Source: Paraglaciecola chathamensis S18K6
GTDB taxonomy: Bacteria; Pseudomonadota; Gammaproteobacteria; Enterobacterales; Alteromonadaceae
Assembly (NCBI GenBank): GCA_000314955.1
Contig: BAEM01000033.1
Span: forward strand, 284,814 to 348,813
DNA length: 64,000 nucleotides
Reading direction: 5' to 3'
Shown here: positions 26,468 to 36,494 of the stretch, in pieces
Layout of the letters: every line of letters begins with the position of its first letter
Numbering within the stretch: position 1 is the first letter of the stretch
Translations under genes and position numbers: made by a program
Notes under the pieces: generated by a model
Database searches by the model: none
What the model saw: the letters and a program-made list of their open reading frames with translations, nothing else
What the model was told of the DNA's origin: nothing

Positions 26468-27509
26468 TAAATTTTCTAAATGCATTGGACAGGTTACGCT
26501 TGCTTGTCTAATGCTTTTATCTTTTTCCACCATCGGCCAATCAGTTAGCGATAGCCAAGATAGGGTTACTGTTGACCCGCCGTCCTCATCGCATACTCAG
26601 CCCGTGAAAGCGTTTCCCTCTGATAGCGCTCACGGCTGGCTCGAAAAAATGGCATACGCTCATAGTCATTTAAATTATAGTATTTCATTTGTGCTGCTTA
26701 AGCCGGGTGTCGATTCTCAGCCATACTTGTGGCGTCACGGTGTGACCTCTGAAGGGGTGCAAATGGAGCAACTTAATTTGCTCAATGGCCCAGGCAGAGA
26801 AGTGGTGAGAATTGAAAATAAAGTGAGCTATTTTGAGCCCAACGTACCGCCGTATAGTTTGCAATCTAGCGTTATTAATGGCCCTTTCCCCAGTGAGTTT
26901 TTCCAGCAGCCGGACGAGATAAAAGACAGTTATGATTTTGTGATGGTCGGTCGAAGCCGCGTATCTGGACGAGCTGCGCAACAAATTCGTATCGTCAGTA
27001 AAGACAAATCTAGATTTGGTATGAATGTGTGGCTCGATCAAGAAACAGGCTTGATGCTGAAAATGAACTTGGTTGATTTGAACGGCCAGCTACTTGAACA
27101 AATTCAAGTTACCGCATGTCACGTAACAGAGCAGCCTGATGATTTTTTTGAAAAGATTGAGCCTGCCATGCTGCCTGAAGTATTAAAACTGAGACCGCAA
27201 TCCGATACGAAAGCCATATGGGATATCGACTATATGCCTATTGGTATGGTCGAAGTGAAACGAGATATACACCGATTGCCTATTACTGGACAATCCGTTG
27301 AATACGTCATGTTAAGTGACGGCCTGGTGGACGTATCCATATACATGCGCGACAGTCAAAATGATGGAATAAATCAAGATATTTTGCTGCGTCATGAATC
27401 AGATACCTTGCTCACCTTAAATAAGGGGACGCTCAACGTTACCGTGGTGGGTAAGTTACCACCGGAAACAGCGAATCGTATTGCCAGCTCGATACATTTA
27501 GCCAATTAA
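26424..27509 (+). CDS. rseB: Periplasmic sigma-E regulator RseB
   Basis: RseB binds RseA in the periplasm and releases it when it senses lipopolysaccharide. The mature part has the MucB/RseB fold: HGWLEKMAYAHSHLNYS at the start and a C-terminal domain with WDIDYMPIGM and MLSDGLVDVSIYM. The N-terminus has a signal peptide ending near FSTIGQS. The ATG at 26424 overlaps rseA by 44 bases; a TTG at about 26448 would shorten the leader. The start is therefore uncertain, the identity is not. Confidence 0.92.
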   Translation: MRLSSQTTLNVSRNNKFSKCIGQVTLACLMLLSFSTIGQSVSDSQDRVTVDPPSSSHTQPVKAFPSDSAHGWLEKMAYAHSHLNYSISFVLLKPGVDSQPYLWRHGVTSEGVQMEQLNLLNGPGREVVRIENKVSYFEPNVPPYSLQSSVINGPFPSEFFQQPDEIKDSYDFVMVGRSRVSGRAAQQIRIVSKDKSRFGMNVWLDQETGLMLKMNLVDLNGQLLEQIQVTACHVTEQPDDFFEKIEPAMLPEVLKLRPQSDTKAIWDIDYMPIGMVEVKRDIHRLPITGQSVEYVMLSDGLVDVSIYMRDSQNDGINQDILLRHESDTLLTLNKGTLNVTVVGKLPPETANRIASSIHLAN

Positions 27510-27510
27510 T

Positions 27511-28014
27511 ATGATTGAAGAAATAGGCACTGTCATCGAGGTGCAGAAACGTCAAAGTGGGCAATTTATTAGAATTGCCACTGAGGTTAAATCGACGTGT
27601 GGTAGTTGCCATGCAAAAGACAATTGCGGCACCGGCGTGATTGCCAGAGCACTGGCAAATAAACGTGATGCATTATGGATGGCCTGCGATGAAAAAGTCG
27701 AAGTGGGTCAAGATGTAAAGCTTGGCATTGCTGAATCTATGTTACTTCGCGCTTCACTGCTTGTTTATATGCTACCACTAATAACTATGCTAATTGTCGC
27801 CACAGTAACCACTTTATTGCTGTCAAACTACGCAATCGAAGGGGAAGGGTGGGTGATACTGTCATCGCTTCTGGCAGCCTTTTTGAGTTTTTTGGGAGTG
27901 AAACGCTATATCGCTGCTCACAGCCGTGAACAGTTCGAGCCCCATCTTTTGGCCGTATTGCCTAGCTTGAAAACTCAAGTTGATTGCATTGATGTAAACA
28001 TCATTCAGCCCTAA
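27511..28014 (+). CDS. rseC: RseC family membrane protein
   Basis: The 167-residue inner-membrane protein has an N-terminal CGSCHAKDNCGTG cysteine cluster and two membrane helices (about residues 82-103 and 113-130), as in RseC. RseC modulates sigma-E and is related to RsxC-reductase partners of SoxR. It begins one base after the rseB stop and closes the operon. Confidence 0.92.
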   Translation: MIEEIGTVIEVQKRQSGQFIRIATEVKSTCGSCHAKDNCGTGVIARALANKRDALWMACDEKVEVGQDVKLGIAESMLLRASLLVYMLPLITMLIVATVTTLLLSNYAIEGEGWVILSSLLAAFLSFLGVKRYIAAHSREQFEPHLLAVLPSLKTQVDCIDVNIIQP

Positions 28015-28197
28015 ATCTTATTTAGAGCATTAATTATGCATATCTGTTGAGTTCTTTATCGCAAATTGGCTGATAAAATTGTAAAATCCGCGTCTATTTA
28101 ATTTTATTTGTTCCCCTAATTTCCTTGAGCACATATCTGCTGCTTGCAAAATTACGCTTAGGGCAGACAAAACGTACTAGGTACATTTCAAAAGTCT

Positions 28198-29994
28198 ATG
28201 CAACACAAGCACATACGTAACTTCTCGATCATCGCCCATATTGACCATGGTAAGTCCACACTTTCAGATCGCTTAATTCAGCACTGTGGTGGTCTAACTG
28301 AACGTGAAATGTCGGCTCAAGTTCTTGACTCAATGGATATTGAGCGTGAACGCGGCATTACGATCAAAGCTCAGAGTGTCACACTCAATTACAAAGCTAA
28401 AGATGGCGAAACTTATCAATTAAATTTCATCGATACACCTGGACACGTAGATTTCTCCTATGAAGTTTCGCGCTCATTAGCAGCATGTGAAGGTGCTTTA
28501 TTAGTAGTTGATGCCGGCCAAGGTGTTGAAGCGCAAACGTTAGCGAATTGCTATACCGCCATTGATTTGAATATGGAAGTGGTACCGATTTTAAATAAAA
28601 TCGATTTGCCTCAAGCTGAGCCAGACCGCGTAGCAGAAGAGATTGAAGATATCGTTGGTATTGATGCTGTGGATGCAGTGCGCTGCTCTGCGAAAACAGG
28701 CATTGGTATCGAAGATGTATTAGAAGTGATTGTGCGTCAAATTCCGCCCCCAGAAGGTGACGTGGATGCACCGCTTAAAGCACTGATCGTAGACTCTTGG
28801 TTTGACAACTACCAAGGTGTTGTCTCCTTGGTGCGTATCGTTGAAGGTGAACTACGTAAAAACGATAAAATTAAGATTATGTCTACTGGTGTGGTTCATC
28901 AGGCTGATAAGGTCGGTATCTTTACCCCTAAAGCAACTGATACTGGCGTTTTACGTGCTGGCGAAGTTGGCTTTATGATTGCTGGCATTAAAGAAATTCA
29001 TGGTGCGCCAGTGGGGGATACGATCACGCTTGCGCGCACGCCTGCTGAGGAAGCACTCCCTGGCTTTAAAAAGGTGAAACCTCAGGTTTATGCGGGGCTT
29101 TTCCCAATTAGTTCTGATGACTATGAAGACTTTCGTGATGCTCTGTCTAAACTAAGCTTGAATGATGCTTCGCTGTTTTTTGAACCTGAAAGCTCATCTG
29201 CACTAGGCTTTGGTTTCCGAATTGGTTTCTTAGGCATGTTGCACATGGAAATTATTCAGGAGCGTTTAGAGCGCGAGTATGATCTTGATTTGATCACCAC
29301 TGCGCCGACTGTGGTCTACGAAGTAATTACCACTGATGGTGAAACATTATACGTCGATAACCCTTCTAAATTGCCTCCGGTAAACTCAATTGATGAAATT
29401 CATGAGCCGATTGTTGAAGCGCACATACTTGTGCCTCAAGAGTATCTAGGTAGCGTTATTACCTTATGCGTCGATAAACGTGGCGTACAGACCAATATGA
29501 CCTACCACGGTAAGCAAGTAGCAGTGACTTACGAATTACCGATGGCTGAAGTGGTGATGGACTTCTTTGATAAATTAAAATCAACCAGTCGTGGTTTTGC
29601 ATCACTTGATTACAATTTCAAACACTTCCAAACAGCTGAAATGTCTAGACTTGATATCTTAATCAATGGAGAACGCGTTGATGCGTTAGCCATGATTACA
29701 CACAAAGACAACGCGCAAACTCGAGGGCGCGAGCTGGTAGAGAAACTTCGCGAGTTAATACCGCGTCAAATGTTTGATATTGCGATTCAAGCCGCTATTG
29801 GCAACCAGATTGTTGCGCGTAGTACGATTAAACAGTTACGTAAGAACGTTATCGCCAAGTGTTATGGTGGCGATGTGAGTCGTAAAAAGAAGCTTCTTCA
29901 GAAGCAAAAAGAGGGCAAGAAGCGCATGAAGTCAGTTGGTAACGTTGAGCTTCCACAAGAAGCATTCCTTGCTCTGCTCAAGGTAGGTAAGTAA
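28198..29994 (+). CDS. lepA: Elongation factor 4 (LepA)
   Basis: LepA is a ribosome-associated GTPase that affects initiation and back-translocation. The G-domain shows [14 protein letters not shown] (G1), RGITIKAQ (G2), DTPGHVDF (G3) and NKIDLP (G4). The C-terminal domain ends [18 protein letters not shown]. At 598 residues it is of normal length. It abuts lepB, which starts on the next base, the conserved lepA-lepB pairing. The 183-base gap after rseC shows no clear promoter to me. Confidence 0.97.
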   Translation: MQHKHIRNFSIIAHIDHGKSTLSDRLIQHCGGLTEREMSAQVLDSMDIERERGITIKAQSVTLNYKAKDGETYQLNFIDTPGHVDFSYEVSRSLAACEGALLVVDAGQGVEAQTLANCYTAIDLNMEVVPILNKIDLPQAEPDRVAEEIEDIVGIDAVDAVRCSAKTGIGIEDVLEVIVRQIPPPEGDVDAPLKALIVDSWFDNYQGVVSLVRIVEGELRKNDKIKIMSTGVVHQADKVGIFTPKATDTGVLRAGEVGFMIAGIKEIHGAPVGDTITLARTPAEEALPGFKKVKPQVYAGLFPISSDDYEDFRDALSKLSLNDASLFFEPESSSALGFGFRIGFLGMLHMEIIQERLEREYDLDLITTAPTVVYEVITTDGETLYVDNPSKLPPVNSIDEIHEPIVEAHILVPQEYLGSVITLCVDKRGVQTNMTYHGKQVAVTYELPMAEVVMDFFDKLKSTSRGFASLDYNFKHFQTAEMSRLDILINGERVDALAMITHKDNAQTRGRELVEKLRELIPRQMFDIAIQAAIGNQIVARSTIKQLRKNVIAKCYGGDVSRKKKLLQKQKEGKKRMKSVGNVELPQEAFLALLKVGK

Positions 29995-30900
29995 ATGGCA
30001 AATTATTTCTCTTTGTTCTTGGTGGTATTGACTCTCGCATCCGGTCTTATTTGGCTTGCTGATTCGTTAATGTTCGCCCCAAAACGTAAAGAACGTGCTG
30101 TGGTGGCAAAAGACGGTACGGCAGTGACTGGCGACCCACAAGAGCAAACCTTGCCTTGGCTAGTGGATACCGCTCAGCAGATTTTCCCGGTTATTGCGTT
30201 CGTATTGGTATTGCGCTCATTTTTATATGAGCCCTTTCAAATCCCGTCGGGTTCGATGATGCCAACCTTGTTAGTGGGGGATTTCATTCTCGTTGAGAAG
30301 TACGCGTATGGGGTTAAAGACCCGGTTTTCAGAAGTAAGTTTTGGGATACAGGCACGCCAGAGCGTGGTGATGTTGCCGTGTTCAAGTACCCTAAAAATC
30401 CTAGCCAAGATTACATCAAGCGGGTAATTGGTCTGCCAGGTGATACGGTTATTTATCGCAATAAGCAATTGTTTGTTAAACCTGCCTGCGACACTGGAAA
30501 AGATTGTCCAGCGATTGAACCTGTTGAGCTTAATTTTGTCGATCGCGGAGAGGCGTATCAAAACTTTGTACCGTTAGAAAAATACCAAGAAAAACTGGGT
30601 GACGTGACCCATAACATCTTCCGTTTACCGAGCAATTTGAACCGCACCCAAGATTATTATCAGCAACCGGGTACCCAAGCTGATGAGTGGATTGTTCCAC
30701 AAGGGCAATACTTTATGATGGGTGATAACCGTGATAATAGCCTTGACGGACGTTTTTGGGGCTTTGTACCGGATGCGAACTTAGTAGGTAAAGCGGTAGC
30801 GATTTGGATCAGCTTTGAGTTTGACCGTGCACCAAGCAGTTGGGTGCCAAGCTGGATACCCACAGGTGTGCGCTTTAATCGAGTAGGTAGCATTATTTAG
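29995..30900 (+). CDS. lepB: Signal peptidase I
   Basis: LepB removes signal peptides from secreted proteins on the outer face of the inner membrane. Two N-terminal membrane helices are present. The catalytic Ser is Ser87 in IPSGSMMPTL, and the Lys is Lys142 in DYIKRVIGLPGD. The MGDNRDNSLDGRFWG box is intact. It has 301 residues, somewhat shorter than the E. coli enzyme. It directly follows lepA and directly precedes rnc. Confidence 0.97.
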   Translation: MANYFSLFLVVLTLASGLIWLADSLMFAPKRKERAVVAKDGTAVTGDPQEQTLPWLVDTAQQIFPVIAFVLVLRSFLYEPFQIPSGSMMPTLLVGDFILVEKYAYGVKDPVFRSKFWDTGTPERGDVAVFKYPKNPSQDYIKRVIGLPGDTVIYRNKQLFVKPACDTGKDCPAIEPVELNFVDRGEAYQNFVPLEKYQEKLGDVTHNIFRLPSNLNRTQDYYQQPGTQADEWIVPQGQYFMMGDNRDNSLDGRFWGFVPDANLVGKAVAIWISFEFDRAPSSWVPSWIPTGVRFNRVGSII

Positions 30901-31584
30901 ATGCAGTTGATTGACCCTTACAAACCTTTATATAAAAAGCTCGGTTACGAGTTTCAGGATCCTAATAACCTTACCATTGCATTAACCCATAGAAGTGTTG
31001 GTGCTAACCACAATGAACGCCTAGAGTTTTTGGGGGATGCTGTGCTTGGGCTGGTTATCGCAAAGGCACTTTTTGAGCGTTTTCCTAAGCAGCCAGAAGG
31101 CAATCTAACCCGAATGCGTTCTAGCCTGGTAAAAGGCGATACACTTGCCGAGGTGGCGAGAGAATTCGCTTTAGGTGATTTGCTGTTGCTCGGGCCTGGT
31201 GAGCTGAAAAGTGGCGGGCATCGACGTGACTCAATATTAGCTGACGCAGTAGAAGCGATCATAGGTGCTATATACCAAGAAGTGGGTATGCAAGGCTGTG
31301 AACCCTTAATCTTAGCTTGGTTTGCTAAGCGTATAGAGGCGCTTAACCCAGATGCAACGCCCAAAGATGACAAAACCAGATTACAGGAATATTTACAAGG
31401 CCGTCAGTTGCCTTTACCTGAATATGAAGTCATTGATATTAGCGGCAAATCTCACGACCAAACATTTACCGTAAAGTGTACGGTAGCAGGGCTGAATTCG
31501 CCCATCATAGGTCGTGGTAAAAGTAGACGCCGCGCAGAGCAGCGTACAGCAAAGCAAGCACTCGAGAATCTAAAAAATGTCTGA
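30901..31584 (+). CDS. rnc: Ribonuclease III
   Basis: RNase III cuts double-stranded RNA, including rRNA precursors. The catalytic signature [16 protein letters not shown] is at residues 38-53, a second catalytic segment is [16 protein letters not shown], and the C-terminal dsRNA-binding domain ends in [16 protein letters not shown]. It has 227 residues. It starts at the base after the lepB stop and overlaps era by 8 bases. Confidence 0.97.
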   Translation: MQLIDPYKPLYKKLGYEFQDPNNLTIALTHRSVGANHNERLEFLGDAVLGLVIAKALFERFPKQPEGNLTRMRSSLVKGDTLAEVAREFALGDLLLLGPGELKSGGHRRDSILADAVEAIIGAIYQEVGMQGCEPLILAWFAKRIEALNPDATPKDDKTRLQEYLQGRQLPLPEYEVIDISGKSHDQTFTVKCTVAGLNSPIIGRGKSRRRAEQRTAKQALENLKNV

Positions 31585-32479
31585 TATCACTTATTGTGGA
31601 ATGATTGCCATCGTTGGCCGTCCAAATGTTGGTAAATCAACCTTACTGAATGCGCTTCTTGGGCAAAAAGTAAGTATCACGTCGCGCAAACCACAAACTA
31701 CGCGTCATCGCATTATGGGCATTGATACCGAGGAAAATCGCCAAGCTATCTATGTAGACACTCCTGGTTTGCACATTGAAGAAAAGCGCGCCATTAATCG
31801 TTTTATGAACCGCGCAGCGTCGAGCTCCATTGCTGATGTAGGTTTAGTGTTGTTTGTTGTTGAGGGCACTAAATGGAATGATGATGATCAAATGGTGTTG
31901 AACAAGGTGATGCAGAGCAACGTGCCTTGTTGGTTGATCGTCAACAAATCTGACAATGTGAAAGACAAAGAGATTTTGCTACCGCACTTAAAGTGGTTAG
32001 GTGAACAACACGCCTTCGATAAGATCATGCCTATTTCTGCTAGAAACGGTAAGAACGTCAATGAATTACGAGAGATGGTGAATGAATCATTGCCTGAAAG
32101 TGAGTTTTATTTTCCAGAAGATTATATTACTGACCGTTCCAGTCGATTTATGGCAGCCGAGATCATTCGTGAAAAATTGATGCGCTTTACGGGTGATGAA
32201 TTACCCTATTCTATTACCGTAGAAATAGAACAATTTATGATGGCTGATAATGGGGTTTACCGTATCAATGGCTTAATCTTAGTTGAGCGCGATAGCCAAA
32301 AAAGCATGGTAATTGGTAAAGCAGGTCAACGCTTGAAAACTATCGGTGCTGAAGCCAGAAAAGACATGGAAAACCTATTCGACAACAAGGTATTTTTAGA
32401 GCTTTGGGTCAAAGTGAAGTCAGGTTGGGCAGATGATGAGCGTGCACTACGTAGTTTAGGGTATGGCCAAGACAACTAA
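31577..32479 (+). CDS. era: GTPase Era
   Basis: Era binds 16S rRNA and helps 30S maturation. [15 protein letters not shown] is the G1 motif, DTPGLH the G3 and NKSD the G4; the C-terminal KH domain includes [13 protein letters not shown]. The 300 residues are standard. It overlaps rnc. In E. coli and many relatives era is followed by recO and pdxJ; here the next gene is pdxH. Confidence 0.97.
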   Translation: MSDITYCGMIAIVGRPNVGKSTLLNALLGQKVSITSRKPQTTRHRIMGIDTEENRQAIYVDTPGLHIEEKRAINRFMNRAASSSIADVGLVLFVVEGTKWNDDDQMVLNKVMQSNVPCWLIVNKSDNVKDKEILLPHLKWLGEQHAFDKIMPISARNGKNVNELREMVNESLPESEFYFPEDYITDRSSRFMAAEIIREKLMRFTGDELPYSITVEIEQFMMADNGVYRINGLILVERDSQKSMVIGKAGQRLKTIGAEARKDMENLFDNKVFLELWVKVKSGWADDERALRSLGYGQDN

Positions 32480-32553
32480 TCCGTCTTTCCTGTAAGTACC
32501 TAGTACTTACAAATTCACAACGTTATTAAAATGTGTTTTTGAGGGAGTTAATC

Positions 32554-33195
32554 ATGCAGCCATTAAGTCAGATAAGACGCGAATATAGTCAAGGGCACCT
32601 TACTGAAGAATCCCTGCTTAGCGACCCCTATTCACAGTTTAACCAGTGGATGGGAGATGCGGTTGAGGCGGGTTTGCCTGATCCCACTGCGATGACAGTT
32701 GCATCGGTAGATGACCTAGGCCAGCCCTCGCAGCGCATCGTGCTATTGAAAGATGTTATTGATGGTGGCTTTGTTTTTTACACCAACTTGGGAAGCCGCA
32801 AAGCGCAAGATTTAATGACCAATAACAAGGTTTCCTTGCATTTCCCTTGGCATATTTTAGAGCGTCAAGTGCATGTGCGGGGAACCGCTTCGCTTGTACC
32901 GCGAGATGAGGTGCAAAAATATTTTTCATCTCGGCCTATATCCAGTCAACTCGCTGCATGGACTTCAAAACAAAGCCAACCAATCGATAGCCGTGAAGCA
33001 CTGCTTGCGCGATTTGAAGAGACAAAAAATACCTTTTCAAATAAAGATATTCCAGCCCCTGAGTTTTGGGGAGGCTTTAAGGTTGCCCCTCAAGAAATCG
33101 AATTTTGGCAGGGGGGCGATCATCGTTTGCACGACCGATTTGTATTTAGCCGTGAAAACAGTGCAGATTGGTCCGTTCAACGATTGATGCCATAG
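32554..33195 (+). CDS. pdxH: Pyridoxamine 5'-phosphate oxidase
   Basis: PdxH oxidises pyridoxine or pyridoxamine 5'-phosphate to pyridoxal 5'-phosphate with FMN. The protein starts MQPLSQIRREYSQGHL and shows QRIVLLKDVIDGGFVFYTN, SRKAQDL and the C-terminal FWQGGDHRLHDR region typical of the family. The ATG at 32554 has GAGGGAG upstream and gives 213 residues; a GTG at 32533 is not needed. It occupies the place where recO-pdxJ often lies after era. Confidence 0.94.
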   Translation: MQPLSQIRREYSQGHLTEESLLSDPYSQFNQWMGDAVEAGLPDPTAMTVASVDDLGQPSQRIVLLKDVIDGGFVFYTNLGSRKAQDLMTNNKVSLHFPWHILERQVHVRGTASLVPRDEVQKYFSSRPISSQLAAWTSKQSQPIDSREALLARFEETKNTFSNKDIPAPEFWGGFKVAPQEIEFWQGGDHRLHDRFVFSRENSADWSVQRLMP

Positions 33196-33208
33196 CGGAT
33201 TGCCGTTC

Positions 33209-33979
33209 GTGATTGATAGTCACTGTCACTTAGATTTCTCTGCTTTCGACTCTGATCGCGAGCAAGTACTTCAAACGTGTACTGAACGCGGCGTGAGCAC
33301 TTTTGTGATCCCAGGCACTCAGGCGAATGCATGGGACAATCTTATCTCTCTATGCAATAGCTCTGGACGGCTCAATTTCGCGTTAGGCTTGCACCCCTAT
33401 TTCTTAGATGATTATTGTGAATCTCACTTACAGCAGCTAGACGAACTCTTAACACAGCAACAAGGGCAAGTTGTTGCGGTGGGTGAGATTGGGCTGGATT
33501 TCAGCTTGTCGATCGATAGTGATTTGCAAGAGCAGGTATTTACTGAACAAATACGCTTAGCTCAGCAGCATGATCTTCCTATTATTGTGCACCACAGGCG
33601 CTCGCATAACGCTTTAATCCGATTGTTAAAAGAGAAACGCTTTGACAACGGCGGTATCATTCATGCGTTTTCTGGCAGTTATCAAGAGGCGCAAACCTAT
33701 ATCGATCTTGGGTTTAAATTAGGGGTTGGAGGCATCATTACTTACCCTAGAGCGAAAAAGACCCGGGAGGTCGTTGCCAAAGTGCCGCTCACGAGTCTCG
33801 TTTTGGAAACCGATGCCCCTGATATGCCTATTAATAACAAGCAAGGGCAACGCAATAGTCCGGTTTATTTACCGATTATTTTACAAGCACTTCAGGCATT
33901 GCGCTGGGAGCCTGCCGAAGTTGTGAAACAAGCCTGTTGGCAAAATACCTTCGGTATCTTAGTGAATATCAAAACCTAA
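33209..33979 (+). CDS. TatD family metal-dependent hydrolase
   Basis: This is a TIM-barrel metallohydrolase of the TatD/YcfH/YjjV family (DNase-like). The metal ligands are visible as IDSHCHLDF at the start, GEIGLDF, IVHHRRS, HAFSGS and LETDAPDMP. It has 256 residues from the GTG at 33209, which is better spaced from AGCGGA than a TTG at 33200. It follows pdxH by 13 bases. YjjV is the closest E. coli type by the NSP ending, but the assignment within the family is not firm. Confidence 0.88.
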   Translation: MIDSHCHLDFSAFDSDREQVLQTCTERGVSTFVIPGTQANAWDNLISLCNSSGRLNFALGLHPYFLDDYCESHLQQLDELLTQQQGQVVAVGEIGLDFSLSIDSDLQEQVFTEQIRLAQQHDLPIIVHHRRSHNALIRLLKEKRFDNGGIIHAFSGSYQEAQTYIDLGFKLGVGGIITYPRAKKTREVVAKVPLTSLVLETDAPDMPINNKQGQRNSPVYLPIILQALQALRWEPAEVVKQACWQNTFGILVNIKT

Positions 33980-33980
33980 T

Positions 33981-34622
33981 TTATTGATTTCTTTTCTCTA
34001 CGTCATTGGGATGTACGTAACGACGGTAACGGACTTTATAGAAAACACGTGTGATTAGCAGGGCTGCCAGTGCGGCTAACATACCTAATACTTGCGTTTG
34101 CTGACGTAACTGACTCTGATATTCACTGTGTAACGCCATGACACTTTGTTCATTCAGTAACAAACGAACATAGCCATAAATCTGTTTCTCTACGCGTATG
34201 TCTTTAACGAAAACAAGTGGGGTATCGTGTTGATCGTCTAGGTATTTTTCGACGATTGTGTTTAGCGTGCCTTGTTGGGCAACTTGCTGTCCGTACTGAT
34301 CGTACACAGCAACGGCTTCAACATGTGGGTCGTTCATTACAATCGTAAGTAATTGCTCAATTCGTGTCGTGTCGTTATCGATTAAAGGTTGAGCAATAAT
34401 CTCGCTACTGATCAGCCCTAAGCTATTGCCTAATTGTGTACGCTGTTTTTGTTGCCAGTTCTGAGCGTTATCGTTATCTACAAACCAAAGATTAACAAAT
34501 AACAATACCATTACGATCACAATGATCAGGTTAACGATTCGTTTGAAAATTGAGTAGCGACTATGAATATGTAAGTCGGCTGTATGTAGAAGTGATTTTG
34601 CCATGCTCATATTGCGAGACAA
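33981..34622 (-). CDS. AhpA/YtjB (SMP-type) inner membrane protein
   Basis: The 213-residue protein has a membrane helix near residues 29-46 (NLIIVIVMVLLFVNLWFV), a periplasmic segment of about 120 residues, and a second helix near 177-192, the layout of the SMP/YtjB family. In E. coli smp is next to serB, but serB is not here. It converges with the TatD gene, with one base between the stops. Its function is not established. The 212 bases before the next plus-strand gene hold no clear signal. Confidence 0.78.
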   Translation of the reverse strand: MSRNMSMAKSLLHTADLHIHSRYSIFKRIVNLIIVIVMVLLFVNLWFVDNDNAQNWQQKQRTQLGNSLGLISSEIIAQPLIDNDTTRIEQLLTIVMNDPHVEAVAVYDQYGQQVAQQGTLNTIVEKYLDDQHDTPLVFVKDIRVEKQIYGYVRLLLNEQSVMALHSEYQSQLRQQTQVLGMLAALAALLITRVFYKVRYRRYVHPNDVEKRNQ

Positions 34623-34834
34623 TAAGGTAAGCGCGCCGTTTTGCCAAGAAATTTCGTGAGTTAACGATTAATTTCATTCCAAATTGCTGAATATTTTACC
34701 GTTCAATGTGTCGGATTTTAGAGAATACAAAATTAACTGTGTTCGATCCGTGTTTCTCTACGGCGCAAGCGTTGAAACAGACCAGAGAACGCTATATCTT
34801 TATCACGCTATCTTTTGGTCATAATAGGAAGACT

Positions 34835-35755
34835 ATGATATCTGTTAAGAATCTGTCGAAAACGTTTGGCGATTTTTCTGCGGTTGAAGATCTAAATTTT
34901 GATGTTAAGCCAGGTGACATTGTTGGTTTCTTAGGGCCAAACGGTGCTGGTAAATCCACCACAATGAAAATGCTCACTGGCTTCTTGCAGCCAAGTCAGG
35001 GTGATATAACTGTGTTTGACATGCCCATCAGTCAGCACGCGAAAAGTATCCAAGAAAGAATCGGCTATTTGCCTGAAGGTGCGCCTGCCTACGGAGATAT
35101 GACAACCTATCAATTTTTGAAATTTATCGCTGAAGTACGTGGTTTTAGGGGCAATGAAAAAGAGCAACGTATCAGAGATGTTATTCAAAAAATAGAGTTG
35201 CAAGAAGTGGTCAATAGACCGATTGAAAACTTATCAAAGGGCTTTAAACGCCGCGTAGGACTAGCCCAAGCGCTTATTCACGATCCAGATATATTGATAT
35301 TGGATGAACCTACCGACGGACTCGATCCGAATCAAAAACATCAGGTGCGCGAATTAATCACCCAGTTAGCCAAAGACAAGATTGTCATTATTTCTACGCA
35401 TATTTTAGAAGAAGTAACTGCTGTCTGTAATCGGGTGATGATCATCGCTAAAGGCAAGCTGTTATTTGATGACACACCGTTAAGCTTGCAACAACGCTCT
35501 CGCTATTATCAAGCGGTTACGATCCATTTGAGTTACTTAGCTGATATTTCTGGTTTAGCTGAATTGGACGGGGTTGCAGAAATGGAAGTCGAGCAAAAAA
35601 CCGGCCATGTGACTCTCTTCCCAGAGCCGGGACAACATATACTGCACGAGATAACCGCTCATGTTCAACGGGCTAAATTGCCGGTAGACACCTTGTTTAT
35701 CGAGCAAGGACGTTTAGATCAAGTCTTTAGAGATTTAACAACAGAGGTTGCTTAG
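34835..35755 (+). CDS. GldA-like ABC transporter ATPase
   Basis: The ATP-binding subunit has 306 residues from the ATG at 34835, which is preceded by AGGAAG. It has Walker A GPNGAGKST, signature LSKGFKRRVGLAQAL and Walker B DILILDEPTDGLDP. The C-terminal extension is typical of ABC-2 exporters of the GldA type. It is the first gene of a four-gene operon with an ABC-2 permease, a GldG-like protein and a DUF4340 protein. The same set occurs in many non-gliding proteobacteria, and the substrate is unknown. Confidence 0.88.
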   Translation: MISVKNLSKTFGDFSAVEDLNFDVKPGDIVGFLGPNGAGKSTTMKMLTGFLQPSQGDITVFDMPISQHAKSIQERIGYLPEGAPAYGDMTTYQFLKFIAEVRGFRGNEKEQRIRDVIQKIELQEVVNRPIENLSKGFKRRVGLAQALIHDPDILILDEPTDGLDPNQKHQVRELITQLAKDKIVIISTHILEEVTAVCNRVMIIAKGKLLFDDTPLSLQQRSRYYQAVTIHLSYLADISGLAELDGVAEMEVEQKTGHVTLFPEPGQHILHEITAHVQRAKLPVDTLFIEQGRLDQVFRDLTTEVA

Positions 35756-35757
35756 TT

Positions 35758-36492
35758 GTGGCGCATATTTTTATTTTATTTAAACGTGAGTTTGCAGGCT
35801 ATTTCGCCTCTCCCGTAGCCTACGTATTTATCGGGATTTTTTTGGTCTTGTCTTCAGTATTCGCTTTTTTTATCGGAGGGTTCTATGAACGGGGTCAAGC
35901 CGATTTACTGGCGTTTTTTAACTTTCATCCTTGGTTATATTTATTCCTAGTGCCTGCTATTGCTATGCGCAGTTGGGCTGAGGAACGTAAAAGTGGCAGT
36001 ATCGAATTATTAATGACACTTCCTGTGAGCACGTGGCAGGCAATGTTAGGTAAGTTTTTCGCTGCTTGGAGCGTATTAGGTTTAGCATTAATGCTGACAT
36101 TTCCTCTATGGTTGACGGTGAATTACCTCGGCCAGCCTGACAACGGTATTATCGTTGCCGCTTATTTGGGCAGTTGGTTGATGGCCGGCGCGTTTCTCGC
36201 TATAGGTATGTGCATGTCTGCATTGTCGAAAAATCAAATTATTGCGTTTATTCTCGCCATCGTGGTGTGTTTTGTTTTTGTGGTCAGTGGTAGCTCTATC
36301 GTGCTCGATGCGTTTAAGGGATGGGCGCCGACGTTACTCCTCGATACGGTGGCTTCTTTTAGCTTTTTGACCCATTTTGAGGCCATGGCAAAAGGCGTGA
36401 TCGCACTAAATGATGTTGGGTATTTTTTAATTGTAACCGCAGCTTGGTTGTATGCCGGTCTGCTTATTATTGAACAAAAGAAGGCGGATTAA
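35758..36492 (+). CDS. GldF-like ABC-2 permease
   Basis: The 244-residue integral membrane protein has about six helices. The motif FKREFAGYFASPVAYVFI and the downstream MRSWAEERKSGSIELLMTLP are typical of ABC-2 permeases of the GldF/NosY type. The GTG start lies two bases after the ATPase stop. It should form the membrane channel for the ATPase at 34835. Confidence 0.87.
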   Translation: MAHIFILFKREFAGYFASPVAYVFIGIFLVLSSVFAFFIGGFYERGQADLLAFFNFHPWLYLFLVPAIAMRSWAEERKSGSIELLMTLPVSTWQAMLGKFFAAWSVLGLALMLTFPLWLTVNYLGQPDNGIIVAAYLGSWLMAGAFLAIGMCMSALSKNQIIAFILAIVVCFVFVVSGSSIVLDAFKGWAPTLLLDTVASFSFLTHFEAMAKGVIALNDVGYFLIVTAAWLYAGLLIIEQKKAD

Positions 36493-36494
36493 CC

